Assembly: GCA_040757355.1 (NCBI GenBank)
Contig: JBFLWY010000007.1
Span: forward strand, 19,466-83,465
Length of the DNA: 64,000 nt
Direction of reading: 5' to 3'
From: DTYU01 sp040757355
Lineage (GTDB): Bacteria; Bacillota; Desulfotomaculia; Desulfotomaculales; Ammonificaceae
Shown: positions 41,338 to 49,898 of the stretch, piece after piece
Layout of the letters: the number at the start of each line of letters is the position of its first letter
How positions within the stretch are numbered: position 1 is the stretch's first letter
The notes under the pieces: model-generated
The model's input: the letters and a program-made list of their open reading frames with translations, nothing else
Databases searched by the model: none
What the model was told of the DNA's origin: nothing
Position numbers and translations under genes: made by a program

Positions 41338-42867
41338 ATGCATTTGAGTTTTCTCGGCGCCGCCGGAACCGTAACCGGGTCACGTTTTTTAGTCGAGACC
41401 AGCGGTATGCGGGTATTGGTCGATTGCGGTCTTTTTCAGGGACCGCGTGAGATCCGGGAGAGAAACTACGAACCTTTTCCTTTTTACCCGGCTTCGATCG
41501 ATAACCTTCTTGTAACCCATGCACACATCGATCATTCCGGTCTCATCCCACGTTTATGTAAAGAAGGCTTCAAGGGAAGAATCTTCGCAACTGAAGCGAC
41601 TGCTGACCTCCTGACGGTTCTCTTACCGGATGCAGGGCACATTCAGGAGATGGAGGTTGAGCAGAAAAACAGGAAGGCAAGGCGCGCAGGCAAGCCGACC
41701 ATCGAGCCCATTTATACGGTAGCAGATGCAGAAAAATGCCGCCAGTTCTTTACCGGAATTAAGTACAACACCGAGATAGAGCTTTCACCAAAAGTCACCG
41801 CCACTTTTATAAATGCCGGTCACATCCTCGGTGCGGCGATGATTCTCTTAACGGTGACAGAAAACGGCATTCCACTGAGGGTACTGTTTACCGGGGATAT
41901 CGGCAGGCCGGGGCAGCGGTTCATAGAAGATCCTGCGGTTGTAGAGGCAGCAGACTACGTGGTTATTGAATCCACGTATGGAAACAGGCTTCATCCTGAG
42001 GTTGACGAGATCTCAGTGCTGCATGACGTCCTCTGGCATACTTACAACCGCGGCGGTAATGTAATTATTCCCGCGTTTGCTGTAGAGCGCACACAGGACC
42101 TCCTTTACGACCTAAACGAACTTTACTGTACCGGAAAACTCCCGCCGGTAAAAGTTTACATTGACAGCCCGTTGGCGACGGCGGTGACTAATATCTACAA
42201 TCAGCATCAAGAGTGCTATGATCAGGAAACGCACCACCTGGTAAAGTCCGGGCAAAACCCTTTGGACTCCGAGTTTGTCAATTTTTCCGTTACGACTGAG
42301 GAATCACGCGCGCTCAACGCCATCCCGGGCGGTCTGGTCATCATTGCGGGCAGTGGTATGTGCGAGGCCGGGCGCATACGCCACCACCTTAAACACAATC
42401 TCTGGCGGCCCGAGTCTGCTGTCGTCTTTGTCGGGTTCCAACCGCAAGGGACGCTTGGCAGGCGCATCCTCGACGGGGATGAGGTTGTGACCATATTCGG
42501 CGAAGAGATCGCCGTAAAGGCCGAAATCGTGGAAGTGTCCGGGTATTCCGCGCACGCTGACCAACCCGCTTTACTCGACTGGTTAAGGAGCATTAAGAGC
42601 CCACCCAGGCAAGTGTTTGTAGTTCACGGCGAGCCTGACGCTGCGGCGGAATTACGGAAAAAGATCGATACCGAACTCGGCTTGAAGGCGGTTGTACCGG
42701 ATTACGGATCGACGTGGACATTGGTGGCGGATTATCAAGCAGAGGCATTGCTGGAGGCTTATCGGCGGCTTGGCGAAAGGCTGCAGAAGATCGTACGCGT
42801 GGCGGATCCAGTCCAAATGGCCGCAATTGCCGGTAAGATTGAGAGTATTGCCGCGAGCGGGGGTTAG
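41338..42867 (+). CDS. Metallo-beta-lactamase/beta-CASP RNA nuclease-like protein
   Basis: Likely RNA endo/exonuclease of the CPSF-73/Ysh1-like group, 509 aa. Metal motif HAHIDHSG (motif II), FINAGHILGA (motif III), LFTGDIGRPG (motif IV), then the beta-CASP region (IPAFAVERTQDLLYDL) and a C-terminal RMMBL zinc-hydrolase segment (VSGYSAHADQPALLDWL, VFVVHGEPDA). ATG at 41338 follows AAAAAGGAG. It is flanked by repeat-rich gaps on both sides and is probably monocistronic. Confidence 0.9.
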   Translation: MHLSFLGAAGTVTGSRFLVETSGMRVLVDCGLFQGPREIRERNYEPFPFYPASIDNLLVTHAHIDHSGLIPRLCKEGFKGRIFATEATADLLTVLLPDAGHIQEMEVEQKNRKARRAGKPTIEPIYTVADAEKCRQFFTGIKYNTEIELSPKVTATFINAGHILGAAMILLTVTENGIPLRVLFTGDIGRPGQRFIEDPAVVEAADYVVIESTYGNRLHPEVDEISVLHDVLWHTYNRGGNVIIPAFAVERTQDLLYDLNELYCTGKLPPVKVYIDSPLATAVTNIYNQHQECYDQETHHLVKSGQNPLDSEFVNFSVTTEESRALNAIPGGLVIIAGSGMCEAGRIRHHLKHNLWRPESAVVFVGFQPQGTLGRRILDGDEVVTIFGEEIAVKAEIVEVSGYSAHADQPALLDWLRSIKSPPRQVFVVHGEPDAAAELRKKIDTELGLKAVVPDYGSTWTLVADYQAEALLEAYRRLGERLQKIVRVADPVQMAAIAGKIESIAASGG

Positions 42868-43266
42868 TTAAAATCTTTAAAATGAGACACTAAGCATTAG
42901 TAAAAATCGTTTACAGGTTTCTTAGCGCAGGTGTTGAGAGTAGCCCACTTGAAAGCCGGATGATATAATAACTAAGGGTTTTCCACGGAGGGAGTCGTTC
43001 ACGACCCAGCACTCAATGGACTTCTTGCCCTTTGAAGGACAGACCTTCATTGAGCTTAAATGCCCAGCACTCAATAGGACTTTTTGAGCTTTGGAGGAGA
43101 GACCTTCTTTAGTCTAATGAAGTGATAGCTTTCAAACTTCAAGGTTATATTGAGTGCTGGGTTAAGCTTCAAGGATTATATTGAGTGCTGGGTCGCCACC
43201 GGGAATGAAGAGTTTCGATATGCATAGTAGGGCGGAGAGCCAACTGAGTGCTGGGCGGCAGCGGTC
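42868..43266. other. 399-bp repeat-filled gap before pgeF
   Basis: No gene. Contains the inverted third copy of the four-box element (43005-43192), another box at 43245-43255 and GAGTCGTTCACGACC (42991-43006), resembling the left flank at 2267-2281. Confidence 0.7.
43005..43192 (-). repeat. Four-box repeat element, copy 3 (inverted, diverged)
   Basis: Boxes CCCAGCACTCA at 43005-43015 and 43063-43073, TGAGTGCTGGG at 43151-43161 and 43182-43192. Spacings between box starts are 58, 88 and 31 nt, the mirror of copy 1 (31, 78, 57). Read on the minus strand the internal sequence aligns with copies 1 and 2 but with many differences, including a damaged central palindrome. Confidence 0.8.
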
Positions 43267-44124
43267 TTGATTTGTATTCGGACTCAGAACTCGGGACTTA
43301 TTGACAGGGGGGTCCTTATCAATCAGGCCTTTGTCCTTAAGGAATATAAAGGTTTAAAGGTGTTTCAAGCGAACTCACTGAACCTGCCGTGGCTTGTCCA
43401 CGGTTTCACCACTAGATTAGGCGGCGTCAGCGAAGGTTCTTTTACATCGTTGAACCTCGGATTCACGGTCGGTGACCTTCCGGAACGGGTATTGGCCAAC
43501 AGAAGGCGGCTGGCCGACGCGCTGGGTTATGACCTCGAACGTACAGTTTCAGGACAGCAGGTTCACGGCAATACCGTTGCTGTTGCCGACCTCCGTAACG
43601 CAGGGGCAGGTGCTTCCGGGCCGACGACTTCCCTTTCGGCGACGGACGGCCTAGTTACTTCAGTTCCGCGGTTGCCGTTAACAGCCTTCTTTGCGGACTG
43701 CGTTCCTGTTTACCTGGTGGACACCGTAAGCAGAACTGCCGGGATCGTGCACGCCGGCTGGCGGGGAACGGTGCTGCGGATCGCCGGTAGGGCCGTTGCT
43801 AAGATGACCGGAGTGTTCGGCACGCACCCCAAGGACTGTTTGGCGGTGCTGGGCCCTGCCATCGGTTCCTGTTGCTACACGGTAGATGAGACGGTAGCGC
43901 AGCAATTTCAACATTTGGGCGAAAAGGTTGTCAGGCGGGACGGAAGCAAGTGGCGTGTCGATTTATGGGAGGCCAATCGCAGGGACTTACTTGCAGCGGG
44001 GGTGCCTCCGGAGAACATTACCGTGATCGATTGTTGTACTTTCTGCCATCCGGAACTGATGTTCTCGCACCGGCGAGACGGCGGCAAGACGGGGAGAATG
44101 GCCGCTGTAATTATGCTTCGGTAG
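43267..44124 (+). CDS. pgeF: Peptidoglycan editing factor PgeF (YlmD, multicopper-like DUF152)
   Basis: Family of laccase-fold proteins that remove mis-incorporated residues from peptidoglycan precursors; some have purine nucleoside phosphorylase activity. The 285-aa frame has the conserved His/Cys/His zinc-type site in SGQQVHGN, FADCVPVYL and HAGWRGTV, plus GPAIGSCCYTVDE. The start is uncertain: TTG at 43267 lacks a ribosome site, AGGGGGG (43306-43312) precedes only an AUC codon (43318), and GTG at 43360 would shorten the N-terminus. In B. subtilis it heads the ylm division cluster. Confidence 0.9.
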   Translation: MICIRTQNSGLIDRGVLINQAFVLKEYKGLKVFQANSLNLPWLVHGFTTRLGGVSEGSFTSLNLGFTVGDLPERVLANRRRLADALGYDLERTVSGQQVHGNTVAVADLRNAGAGASGPTTSLSATDGLVTSVPRLPLTAFFADCVPVYLVDTVSRTAGIVHAGWRGTVLRIAGRAVAKMTGVFGTHPKDCLAVLGPAIGSCCYTVDETVAQQFQHLGEKVVRRDGSKWRVDLWEANRRDLLAAGVPPENITVIDCCTFCHPELMFSHRRDGGKTGRMAAVIMLR

Positions 44125-44175
44125 CTTCAAATGTAAGCGAAGTTATGCAGTGGGCTCCTGGAAAGGGTTTCAATT

Positions 44176-44868
44176 ATGGCGCTGATATTGGTGGTTGACG
44201 ACGAGGAGCATATCCAAAAACTGCTCGTCTTTGCACTCGAGCGCGAAGGTTATGAGGTCATAACCGCCGGGGATGGTCTTGCCGCTCTCAAACTTACCGA
44301 AAGCAGGAACCCGGATTTGATTATCCTTGACATTATGCTGCCCGGAATGGACGGCATGCGTTTCTGCCAGGTTTTGCGGGCAAAACAGAGGCTGCGCGAC
44401 ATTCCCGTGATAATGCTCAGTGCCCGGGGAACGGAGAAGGACAAGATTTCAGGTTTGGAAACAGGGGCTGACGACTACGTAACTAAACCCTTCAGCGTGC
44501 GCGAACTTGTCGCGAGAGTGCGGGCGCACCTGAGGCGCAGGCCCCCGTCTGAGGAGAAGAATAGGCTTGTATACGGTCAACTGACTATCGACCGGGAACG
44601 CTTGATGGTCTCATGGAATGAAGCCCGGCAGGGGCTGACCCCTAAAGAGTTTGAGCTGCTTTATTTTCTCGCTGCACACCCGGGACGTGTTTTCTCGCGT
44701 GATTACCTGCTGGATAAGATTTGGGGGTATGATTTTCCGGGCGGATCACGGACGGTGGATGTTCATATACGCTATATCAGACAAAAACTCGAGCAGATGC
44801 CGGGGACGCCCCGCTTTATAGAAACAGTACGGGGTGCAGGATATCGTTTTCGGGAGCAGGTAGAATAG
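44176..44868 (+). CDS. phoP: Phosphate-type two-component response regulator (PhoP/PhoB-like, OmpR family)
   Basis: A 230-aa regulator: receiver domain with D8/D9, phospho-acceptor D52 (LDIMLPGMDG), K104 (VTKPF), and a C-terminal winged helix (LTPKEFELLYFLAAHPGRVF, RTVDVHIRYIRQKLE). ATG at 44176. It is followed one base later by the histidine kinase. Adjacent pst genes and a Pho box at 46215-46254 indicate the phosphate regulon. Confidence 0.92.
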   Translation: MALILVVDDEEHIQKLLVFALEREGYEVITAGDGLAALKLTESRNPDLIILDIMLPGMDGMRFCQVLRAKQRLRDIPVIMLSARGTEKDKISGLETGADDYVTKPFSVRELVARVRAHLRRRPPSEEKNRLVYGQLTIDRERLMVSWNEARQGLTPKEFELLYFLAAHPGRVFSRDYLLDKIWGYDFPGGSRTVDVHIRYIRQKLEQMPGTPRFIETVRGAGYRFREQVE

Positions 44869-44869
44869 A

Positions 44870-46219
44870 ATGGTAAGAACAATCCGGAAGCGGGTTTATA
44901 CCTGGCTGTTCATTTTGCTGGTAATTTTCGTGTGGCTGTGTGCGCTCAGCCACTATACCCATTTGCGTTTTTGGGTGGTTTTTTTAACGGGCGCTGCCGC
45001 AACTGCTGTGGTCGCAAGAGTACTCAACCGGCAAGTTGTAGAGCCGATGCGGAACCTGGTTACCGTGGCGCGGGAACTGGCCCCTTATGCAAAAACAGAA
45101 GAACTGCGCCAGACTGACGAAGTCGGATGGCTTACATCGCGCGCAAACCTTCTGGCCTCAGGGTTGAAAGGGGCTTTCAGCGCATTGTACTCGGAGAAGG
45201 CACAGATGGAAGCCATTTTATCGAGTCTAAACGAAGCAGTATTGGCGTTAGATTCGGCGGGGAAAGTACTGCTTACCAACAAGGCCCTGGAGGCGATCTC
45301 CGGGGTGAGTCCGGAGGAGGCCAAGGGGAAGAACATCATTGAGGTTGTCCGCAATCATGAACTCGAGCAGTTGGTGTACAAGGTTTTATCGTGCGTGTCG
45401 CCGGCAAGAGAAGAGCTGAAGTTCCTTACACCCGAGCCCCGGGTTTTTGCTACCCGGGTCACACCGATAAAAACCCCGGAGGGGCCCGGTGTGGTGGTGG
45501 TCCTCAGAGACATCACAGCGCAGAGGCGACTTGAACAGATGCGAAGCGAATTTGTGGCTAACGTATCACATGAACTGCGAACACCCTTGACCGCCATCCG
45601 GGGCTTTGTTGAAACCCTGCGTGAGGGTGCCGTTGATGACCCTGCAAGAGCAAAGGAGTTCTTGGAAATCATTGAGTCCGAGACAAAGCGTCTTGAAAAA
45701 CTGATTGAGGACCTCTTGAGCCTTTCCCGCCTGGAAGACCGGCGGACTGCCTTTGTCCGGCAGCAGGTTAACATAGGTGATGTGGTTGCACGTCTGCTGC
45801 CTGTTTTTCAGAAACGTGCGCAGGACCAAGAGATCAAAATGCTGGTTGAAGTGCCTTCTGATTTACCAGCGGTGCTCGGCGACCCGGAACTTATCAGTCA
45901 GGTATTTGCTAACCTTATTGACAACGCGCTTAAGTTTACGCCGGAGGGAGAGATCCGTATCAAGGCGACCGCTTCCCCCGGATGGATCCGGGTGGACGTT
46001 GAAGATACAGGCATAGGGATTCCTGATGACAGCCTGCCGCGCGTATTCGAACGGTTTTACCGCGTTGATAAGGCACGTTCACGGGCTTCCGGGGGGACCG
46101 GACTTGGCCTGTCAATTGTAAAGCATATAGTTGAAGCTCATGGCGGCAGGGTAAGCGTCGAAAGCCAATTGGGCAAGGGTAGCCGCTTTTCCTTCTACCT
46201 CCCGGTGTTGCAAATTTAA
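44870..46219 (+). CDS. phoR: Sensor histidine kinase PhoR-like
   Basis: A 449-aa kinase: two adjacent membrane helices (about residues 10-28 and 33-50) with almost no loop between them, a HAMP-like linker, a PAS domain (residues 112-215), HisKA with H234 (VSHELRTPLTAIRG), and HATPase (NLIDNALKFTPEG, VEDTGIGIPDDSLPRVFERF, GGTGLGLSIVKHIVEAHGG). The lack of an extracytoplasmic domain implies that the signal arrives through PstB/PhoU or the PAS domain. Its stop codon lies inside the first repeat of the Pho box. Confidence 0.93.
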   Translation: MVRTIRKRVYTWLFILLVIFVWLCALSHYTHLRFWVVFLTGAAATAVVARVLNRQVVEPMRNLVTVARELAPYAKTEELRQTDEVGWLTSRANLLASGLKGAFSALYSEKAQMEAILSSLNEAVLALDSAGKVLLTNKALEAISGVSPEEAKGKNIIEVVRNHELEQLVYKVLSCVSPAREELKFLTPEPRVFATRVTPIKTPEGPGVVVVLRDITAQRRLEQMRSEFVANVSHELRTPLTAIRGFVETLREGAVDDPARAKEFLEIIESETKRLEKLIEDLLSLSRLEDRRTAFVRQQVNIGDVVARLLPVFQKRAQDQEIKMLVEVPSDLPAVLGDPELISQVFANLIDNALKFTPEGEIRIKATASPGWIRVDVEDTGIGIPDDSLPRVFERFYRVDKARSRASGGTGLGLSIVKHIVEAHGGRVSVESQLGKGSRFSFYLPVLQI

Positions 46220-46254
46220 CACCGGCTTAACAGGGAATTAATGCTGGTTTAACA
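46215..46254 (+). promoter_or_regulatory. Pho box upstream of pstS
   Basis: Four 7-bp units at exact 11-bp intervals: TTTAACA (46215), CTTAACA (46226), ATTAATG (46237, degenerate) and TTTAACA (46248). This matches the 11-bp-phased TT(A/T/C)ACA repeats bound by PhoP in Firmicutes. pstS starts 27 nt further on. Confidence 0.75.
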
Positions 46255-46281
46255 AAAGGGTGTTAGATTTTAAGTACGAAA

Positions 46282-47163
46282 ATGCGTAAACTCCTGGTTT
46301 TACTGATAACATTCACGCTTTTCACAGCAGGTTGCAGCCAACAGGGCCGGGTTAATTCCTCGGATAGGGTAGAGGTCACTATATTAGGTTCAACCGCGCT
46401 TCTCCCGTTGATGAGGGTAGCGGCAAAAGACTTTGTCGCGATGAACCCGGAAGTATCGCTTACTGTATCAGGGGGCGGTTCCCTCACAGGTTTGCACCAG
46501 GTGGCCGTGGGTACGGCGGATATCGGTACGTCTGACGTGGAACCGCCCACGGGGGATCCGCTGTACCGCGGTTTAATGGATCACGTAGTAGGAGTGATAC
46601 CCTTTTTGCTCATTACACACCCGGATGTCGGTGTGGATAGCCTGACGCATAAACAAGCGGTCGACATTTTCACGGGCAAGATCAAGAACTGGCGCGCGGT
46701 AGGCGGAAAAGAGATGGATATTACCATCATTAACCGGATTAAATCCTCCGGCTCTCGTCAAGTGATTAAAGAGATCATTCTTCAGGGACAGGAGTTCACC
46801 GGTAACACCCTGCTTGTTAATTCGAACAGTGAGGTTAAGAATGCGGTCGCGAATACCCCGGGTGCTATAGGGTTTATCAGCGCAAATTATTTAGATAAGT
46901 CCGTGAAAGCGGTAAAATACAACGGGGTGGCGTGCAATGAAAAGAACGTGGGCAACGGTACTTATCCGCTGTTTACAGCGGCGCACGTGTATACGAAAGG
47001 AGAGCCCGGCGGGGCTGTAAAGGCGTTCATCAAATTCCTGGCCGGCGATTCATTTCAGGTAAAAGTGAAAAGGACAGGACTCCTGACAGTTTCAGTAATA
47101 GAAATGATTGGCGTCGAGAACTTCAAGTCACAGGGGATGAAGGATGGCAAAGATCAAAGTTGA
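46282..47163 (+). CDS. pstS: Phosphate ABC transporter substrate-binding lipoprotein PstS
   Basis: Extracellular phosphate-binding protein of 293 aa. Signal peptide with lipobox LFTAGC (Cys17), then the PstS fold with phosphate ligands in ILGSTALLPLM, GGGSLTGLHQVAVGTADIGT and KSSGSRQVI. ATG at 46282. The C-terminus overlaps pstB by 20 nt. The permease genes pstC and pstA, normally between pstS and pstB, are not present. Confidence 0.94.
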   Translation: MRKLLVLLITFTLFTAGCSQQGRVNSSDRVEVTILGSTALLPLMRVAAKDFVAMNPEVSLTVSGGGSLTGLHQVAVGTADIGTSDVEPPTGDPLYRGLMDHVVGVIPFLLITHPDVGVDSLTHKQAVDIFTGKIKNWRAVGGKEMDITIINRIKSSGSRQVIKEIILQGQEFTGNTLLVNSNSEVKNAVANTPGAIGFISANYLDKSVKAVKYNGVACNEKNVGNGTYPLFTAAHVYTKGEPGGAVKAFIKFLAGDSFQVKVKRTGLLTVSVIEMIGVENFKSQGMKDGKDQS

Positions 47164-47896
47164 AGGCATGAACTTCTATTATCGGGAAGAGCATGCCTTA
47201 AAAGACATAAACATCGAGATCAAGGAGAACCACATAACCGCCCTGATTGGGCCGTCCGGGTGTGGGAAGACTACCTTCCTGCGGGTTCTTAACCGGATGA
47301 ATGATTTAATCGAGGGAGCACGTGTGGCGGGAAATGTACTGCTCGACGGTGAGGATATTTATGCCTCTCACGTTGACGTAGTGGAGCTAAGAAAGCGCGT
47401 GGGGATGGTTTTTCAGCGTCCGAACCCTTTCCCGATGTCAATTTACGATAATATTGCTTTCGGCCCGAGGATTCACGGTCTGAAAGATAAGCCCCGCCTT
47501 GACGAGATTGTAGAAAAAAGCTTGCGGGGAGCCGCCCTGTGGGACGAAGTCCGGGATAAGCTTTACCGTTCTGCGCTCGGTTTGTCCGGGGGGCAGCAGC
47601 AAAGGTTGTGCATTGCACGTCTTCTTGCCGTAGAACCCGAGGTGGTTTTGATGGACGAGCCTACTTCCGCCCTGGATCCGGCCTCGACCATGAAGATAGA
47701 GGAACTCCTCCAGGAACTCAAGAGGCGGTATACCATAGTTATCGTAACGCACAACATGCAACAGGCAGCACGGGTTTCGGATACCACCGCCTTCTTCCTA
47801 ATGGGGGAGTTGATTGAGTACGACGAAACGGGAGTAATCTTTACACGGCCAAGGGACAGGCGGACTGAGGATTACATAACAGGACGCTTTGGTTAA
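47144..47896 (+). CDS. pstB: Phosphate ABC transporter ATP-binding protein PstB
   Basis: A 250-aa ABC ATPase: Walker A GPSGCGKTTFLRVLNRMND, Q-loop FQRPNPFPMSIYDNIAFG, signature ALGLSGGQQQRL, Walker B VVLMDEPTSALDP, and H-loop VTHNMQQAARVSD; the RMNDLI and PNPFPMSIYDN patterns are specific to PstB. ATG at 47144 lies within the pstS end. It requires PstC and PstA for transport, which must come from elsewhere. Confidence 0.96.
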   Translation: MAKIKVEGMNFYYREEHALKDINIEIKENHITALIGPSGCGKTTFLRVLNRMNDLIEGARVAGNVLLDGEDIYASHVDVVELRKRVGMVFQRPNPFPMSIYDNIAFGPRIHGLKDKPRLDEIVEKSLRGAALWDEVRDKLYRSALGLSGGQQQRLCIARLLAVEPEVVLMDEPTSALDPASTMKIEELLQELKRRYTIVIVTHNMQQAARVSDTTAFFLMGELIEYDETGVIFTRPRDRRTEDYITGRFG

Positions 47897-47905
47897 CATC
47901 GTCCT

Positions 47906-47934
47906 TTGACAAGCCGGTTGCTTTAGATTCTATT
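47906..47934 (+). promoter_or_regulatory. Possible promoter of phoU
   Basis: TTGACA (47906-47911), 17-bp spacer, TCTATT (47929-47934, weak). The pstB-phoU gap is 108 bp, so phoU may be transcribed both from here and by read-through. Confidence 0.4.
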
Positions 47935-48004
47935 CTTTGTTAAACTTTTATAAATCTTCCATAACCGGTTAACAGCCAAACTTATTTGAGGAGTGGTATA
48001 AGCG

Positions 48005-48676
48005 GTGACGAGCCAGCGGGCTACCTTTGAAAACGAGTTAACGGAATTACAAAGAGATCTATTGCGAATGGGGAGCCTGGTCGAGGAAGCGGTCTTTAAC
48101 GCCGTTCAATCTTTGGTCACGCGTGACGAGGTTCTGGCTAAAAAGGTTATCATGAATGATGATGAGATCGATGCCTTGTGCAAAGAGATAGAAAAAAGGT
48201 GTGTCCGGCTGGTCGCGACACAGCAGCCGATCGCCCGTGACCTCCGGATAATTTTTACGGGTATAAAAATCATTTCGAACCTGGAACGGATGGCCGACCA
48301 TTCAGTAGATATCGCCCGTTACGCGTTGAACCTGATAATTTGTTACAGCTCGACCGTTGCAGATATAATTCTACAGGATATTTTGCAGATCGGTAGAATG
48401 GTGCAACAGATGGTGAAAAACGGTTTGGATGCGTACGTTCATAACGATGTTACCAAGGCACGTGAAATGAGCACTGCGGACGACGAGGTCGACCACCTTT
48501 ACAGAAAAACCTTCAACGCCATATTGGACCTGATGGAGAAAGAGCCCGGAAACACTCGTTGCTACGTGTATTTACTTCTAGCGGCTCTTCGTCTCGAAAG
48601 AGTAGCTGACCGAGCGACGAATATCGGGGAAGACGTGATTTACCTTGTTACAGGCGAATGGGAAGAGCTCAACTAA
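48005..48676 (+). CDS. phoU: Phosphate signalling protein PhoU
   Basis: Negative regulator linking Pst to PhoR, 223 aa. Two repeats of the three-helix PhoU domain are visible, with metal-binding patterns DDEIDALCKEIEKRC and DDEVDHLYRKTFNAI, and the RMADHSVDIARYA / RVADRATNIGEDV pair. GTG at 48005 follows TGAGGAGTGG. Confidence 0.95.
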   Translation: MTSQRATFENELTELQRDLLRMGSLVEEAVFNAVQSLVTRDEVLAKKVIMNDDEIDALCKEIEKRCVRLVATQQPIARDLRIIFTGIKIISNLERMADHSVDIARYALNLIICYSSTVADIILQDILQIGRMVQQMVKNGLDAYVHNDVTKAREMSTADDEVDHLYRKTFNAILDLMEKEPGNTRCYVYLLLAALRLERVADRATNIGEDVIYLVTGEWEELN

Positions 48677-48763
48677 AGGGGTCGTTATTGAACGGGCCGG
48701 GCATCCCGAAGTTTTCACCAACGGTTTTGAAGGAATTGCCAGCATTACGTAGAATATTTCAAA

Positions 48764-49471
48764 ATGAGTAACATAACCGACAATATCAGGCGAGTTCAGC
48801 GCGAAATTGTTCAGGCGGCGCGGCGTGCAAGGCGGGATCCAGCCGCCGTAAAAATTGTTGCGGTATCCAAAGGGGTGCCGCCGGACGTAATACGGAATGC
48901 ACAGGCGGCGGGTCTTACGGCCTTCGGCGAAAACCGGGTTCAGGAGTTCCTGAGGAAGCACTCGGAAATCGATGGGGGGGTCGAGTGGCACTTTATCGGG
49001 TATTTACAGCGGAACAAGGTCAAACACCTTTTGGAGCGGGTGAACCTCATCCACAGTCTCGACCGGTGGGAATTGGCCGTGGAACTTGACCGGTGGGCGT
49101 TGAGAAAGGGACACATCTTCAATGCCCTGGTTCAGGTTAACGTAGCTCGGGAACCTTCAAAGCATGGTTTTTATGAAGAAGAAGTCTCAGACTTTTTGGC
49201 AGCGGTTTCTGAGTTGCCGGGTGTCCGGGTGCGGGGTCTGATGACAATGGCTCCTTACTTCATGGATCCGGAAGATTCGCGCCCGGTCTTCAGGATGCTC
49301 CGGGAACTGGCCTGCAAATGCCGGGGTGTCCCGGGTGTAAGCTTGGAGTTTTTATCGATGGGAATGACGCAGGACTTTGCAGTGGCAGTGGAGGAGGGAG
49401 CGAATATGGTACGCATCGGAACGGCCATTTTTGGCCGGCGACAGTACCAGGGGAGGGAGTCACATGAGTAA
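48764..49471 (+). CDS. ylmE: PLP-binding protein YggS/YlmE family
   Basis: PLP homeostasis protein of 235 aa. The PLP lysine is in KIVAVSKGVPPDVI, followed by FGENRVQEF, WHFIGYLQRNKVK and SMGMTQDFAVAVEEGANMVR-type segments. ATG at 48764. It overlaps sepF by 8 nt. In B. subtilis it directly follows ylmD (pgeF); here the pho cluster lies between them. Confidence 0.95.
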   Translation: MSNITDNIRRVQREIVQAARRARRDPAAVKIVAVSKGVPPDVIRNAQAAGLTAFGENRVQEFLRKHSEIDGGVEWHFIGYLQRNKVKHLLERVNLIHSLDRWELAVELDRWALRKGHIFNALVQVNVAREPSKHGFYEEEVSDFLAAVSELPGVRVRGLMTMAPYFMDPEDSRPVFRMLRELACKCRGVPGVSLEFLSMGMTQDFAVAVEEGANMVRIGTAIFGRRQYQGRESHE

Positions 49472-49898
49472 GAGACTGGTGGAAAAAGTGCTGGGATTTA
49501 TCGGATTCGAAGACGAAACTTACGAGGAGCAGGTCCAGGCGGAGCCCCAAGATGCTTTCCTGCGGGGGAAGAGGGGAGCAGTGGTCAGCCTGCATACCCA
49601 ACGGCAGATGCGGGTGATGGTATCCGAGCCACGTTCCTTCGATGACGCCCAGGAGATAGCCGACCACCTGAGAAACCGCCGCCCGGTGATCGTAAATTTG
49701 GAACGTATAGAAACAGAGTTGGCGCGGCGGGTGGTGGACTTTGTAAGCGGTGCCGCTTATGCTCTTAGCGGGAGCGTGCAGAAGGTGGGCGGGGGCATAT
49801 TTCTTTTCGCCCCGAACAACGTTGATATAGCCTCCGAGGGGAAAGAGAGCGAGAAAGGAATCTTCCCCTGGACGCGCGGTTTAAAGGGGGCTGAGTAG
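49464..49898 (+). CDS. sepF: Cell division protein SepF
   Basis: FtsZ-binding membrane anchor of 144 aa. N-terminal amphipathic helix (MSKRLVEKVLGFIGF), a short acidic linker, and the SepF core (VMVSEPRSFDDAQEIADHLR, RRPVIVNLERIE, RVVDFVSGAAYALSGSVQKV). ATG at 49464 follows GGGAGGGAG and overlaps the ylmE end; a longer in-frame extension upstream is not conserved. The stop overlaps proC. Confidence 0.95.
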   Translation: MSKRLVEKVLGFIGFEDETYEEQVQAEPQDAFLRGKRGAVVSLHTQRQMRVMVSEPRSFDDAQEIADHLRNRRPVIVNLERIETELARRVVDFVSGAAYALSGSVQKVGGGIFLFAPNNVDIASEGKESEKGIFPWTRGLKGAE

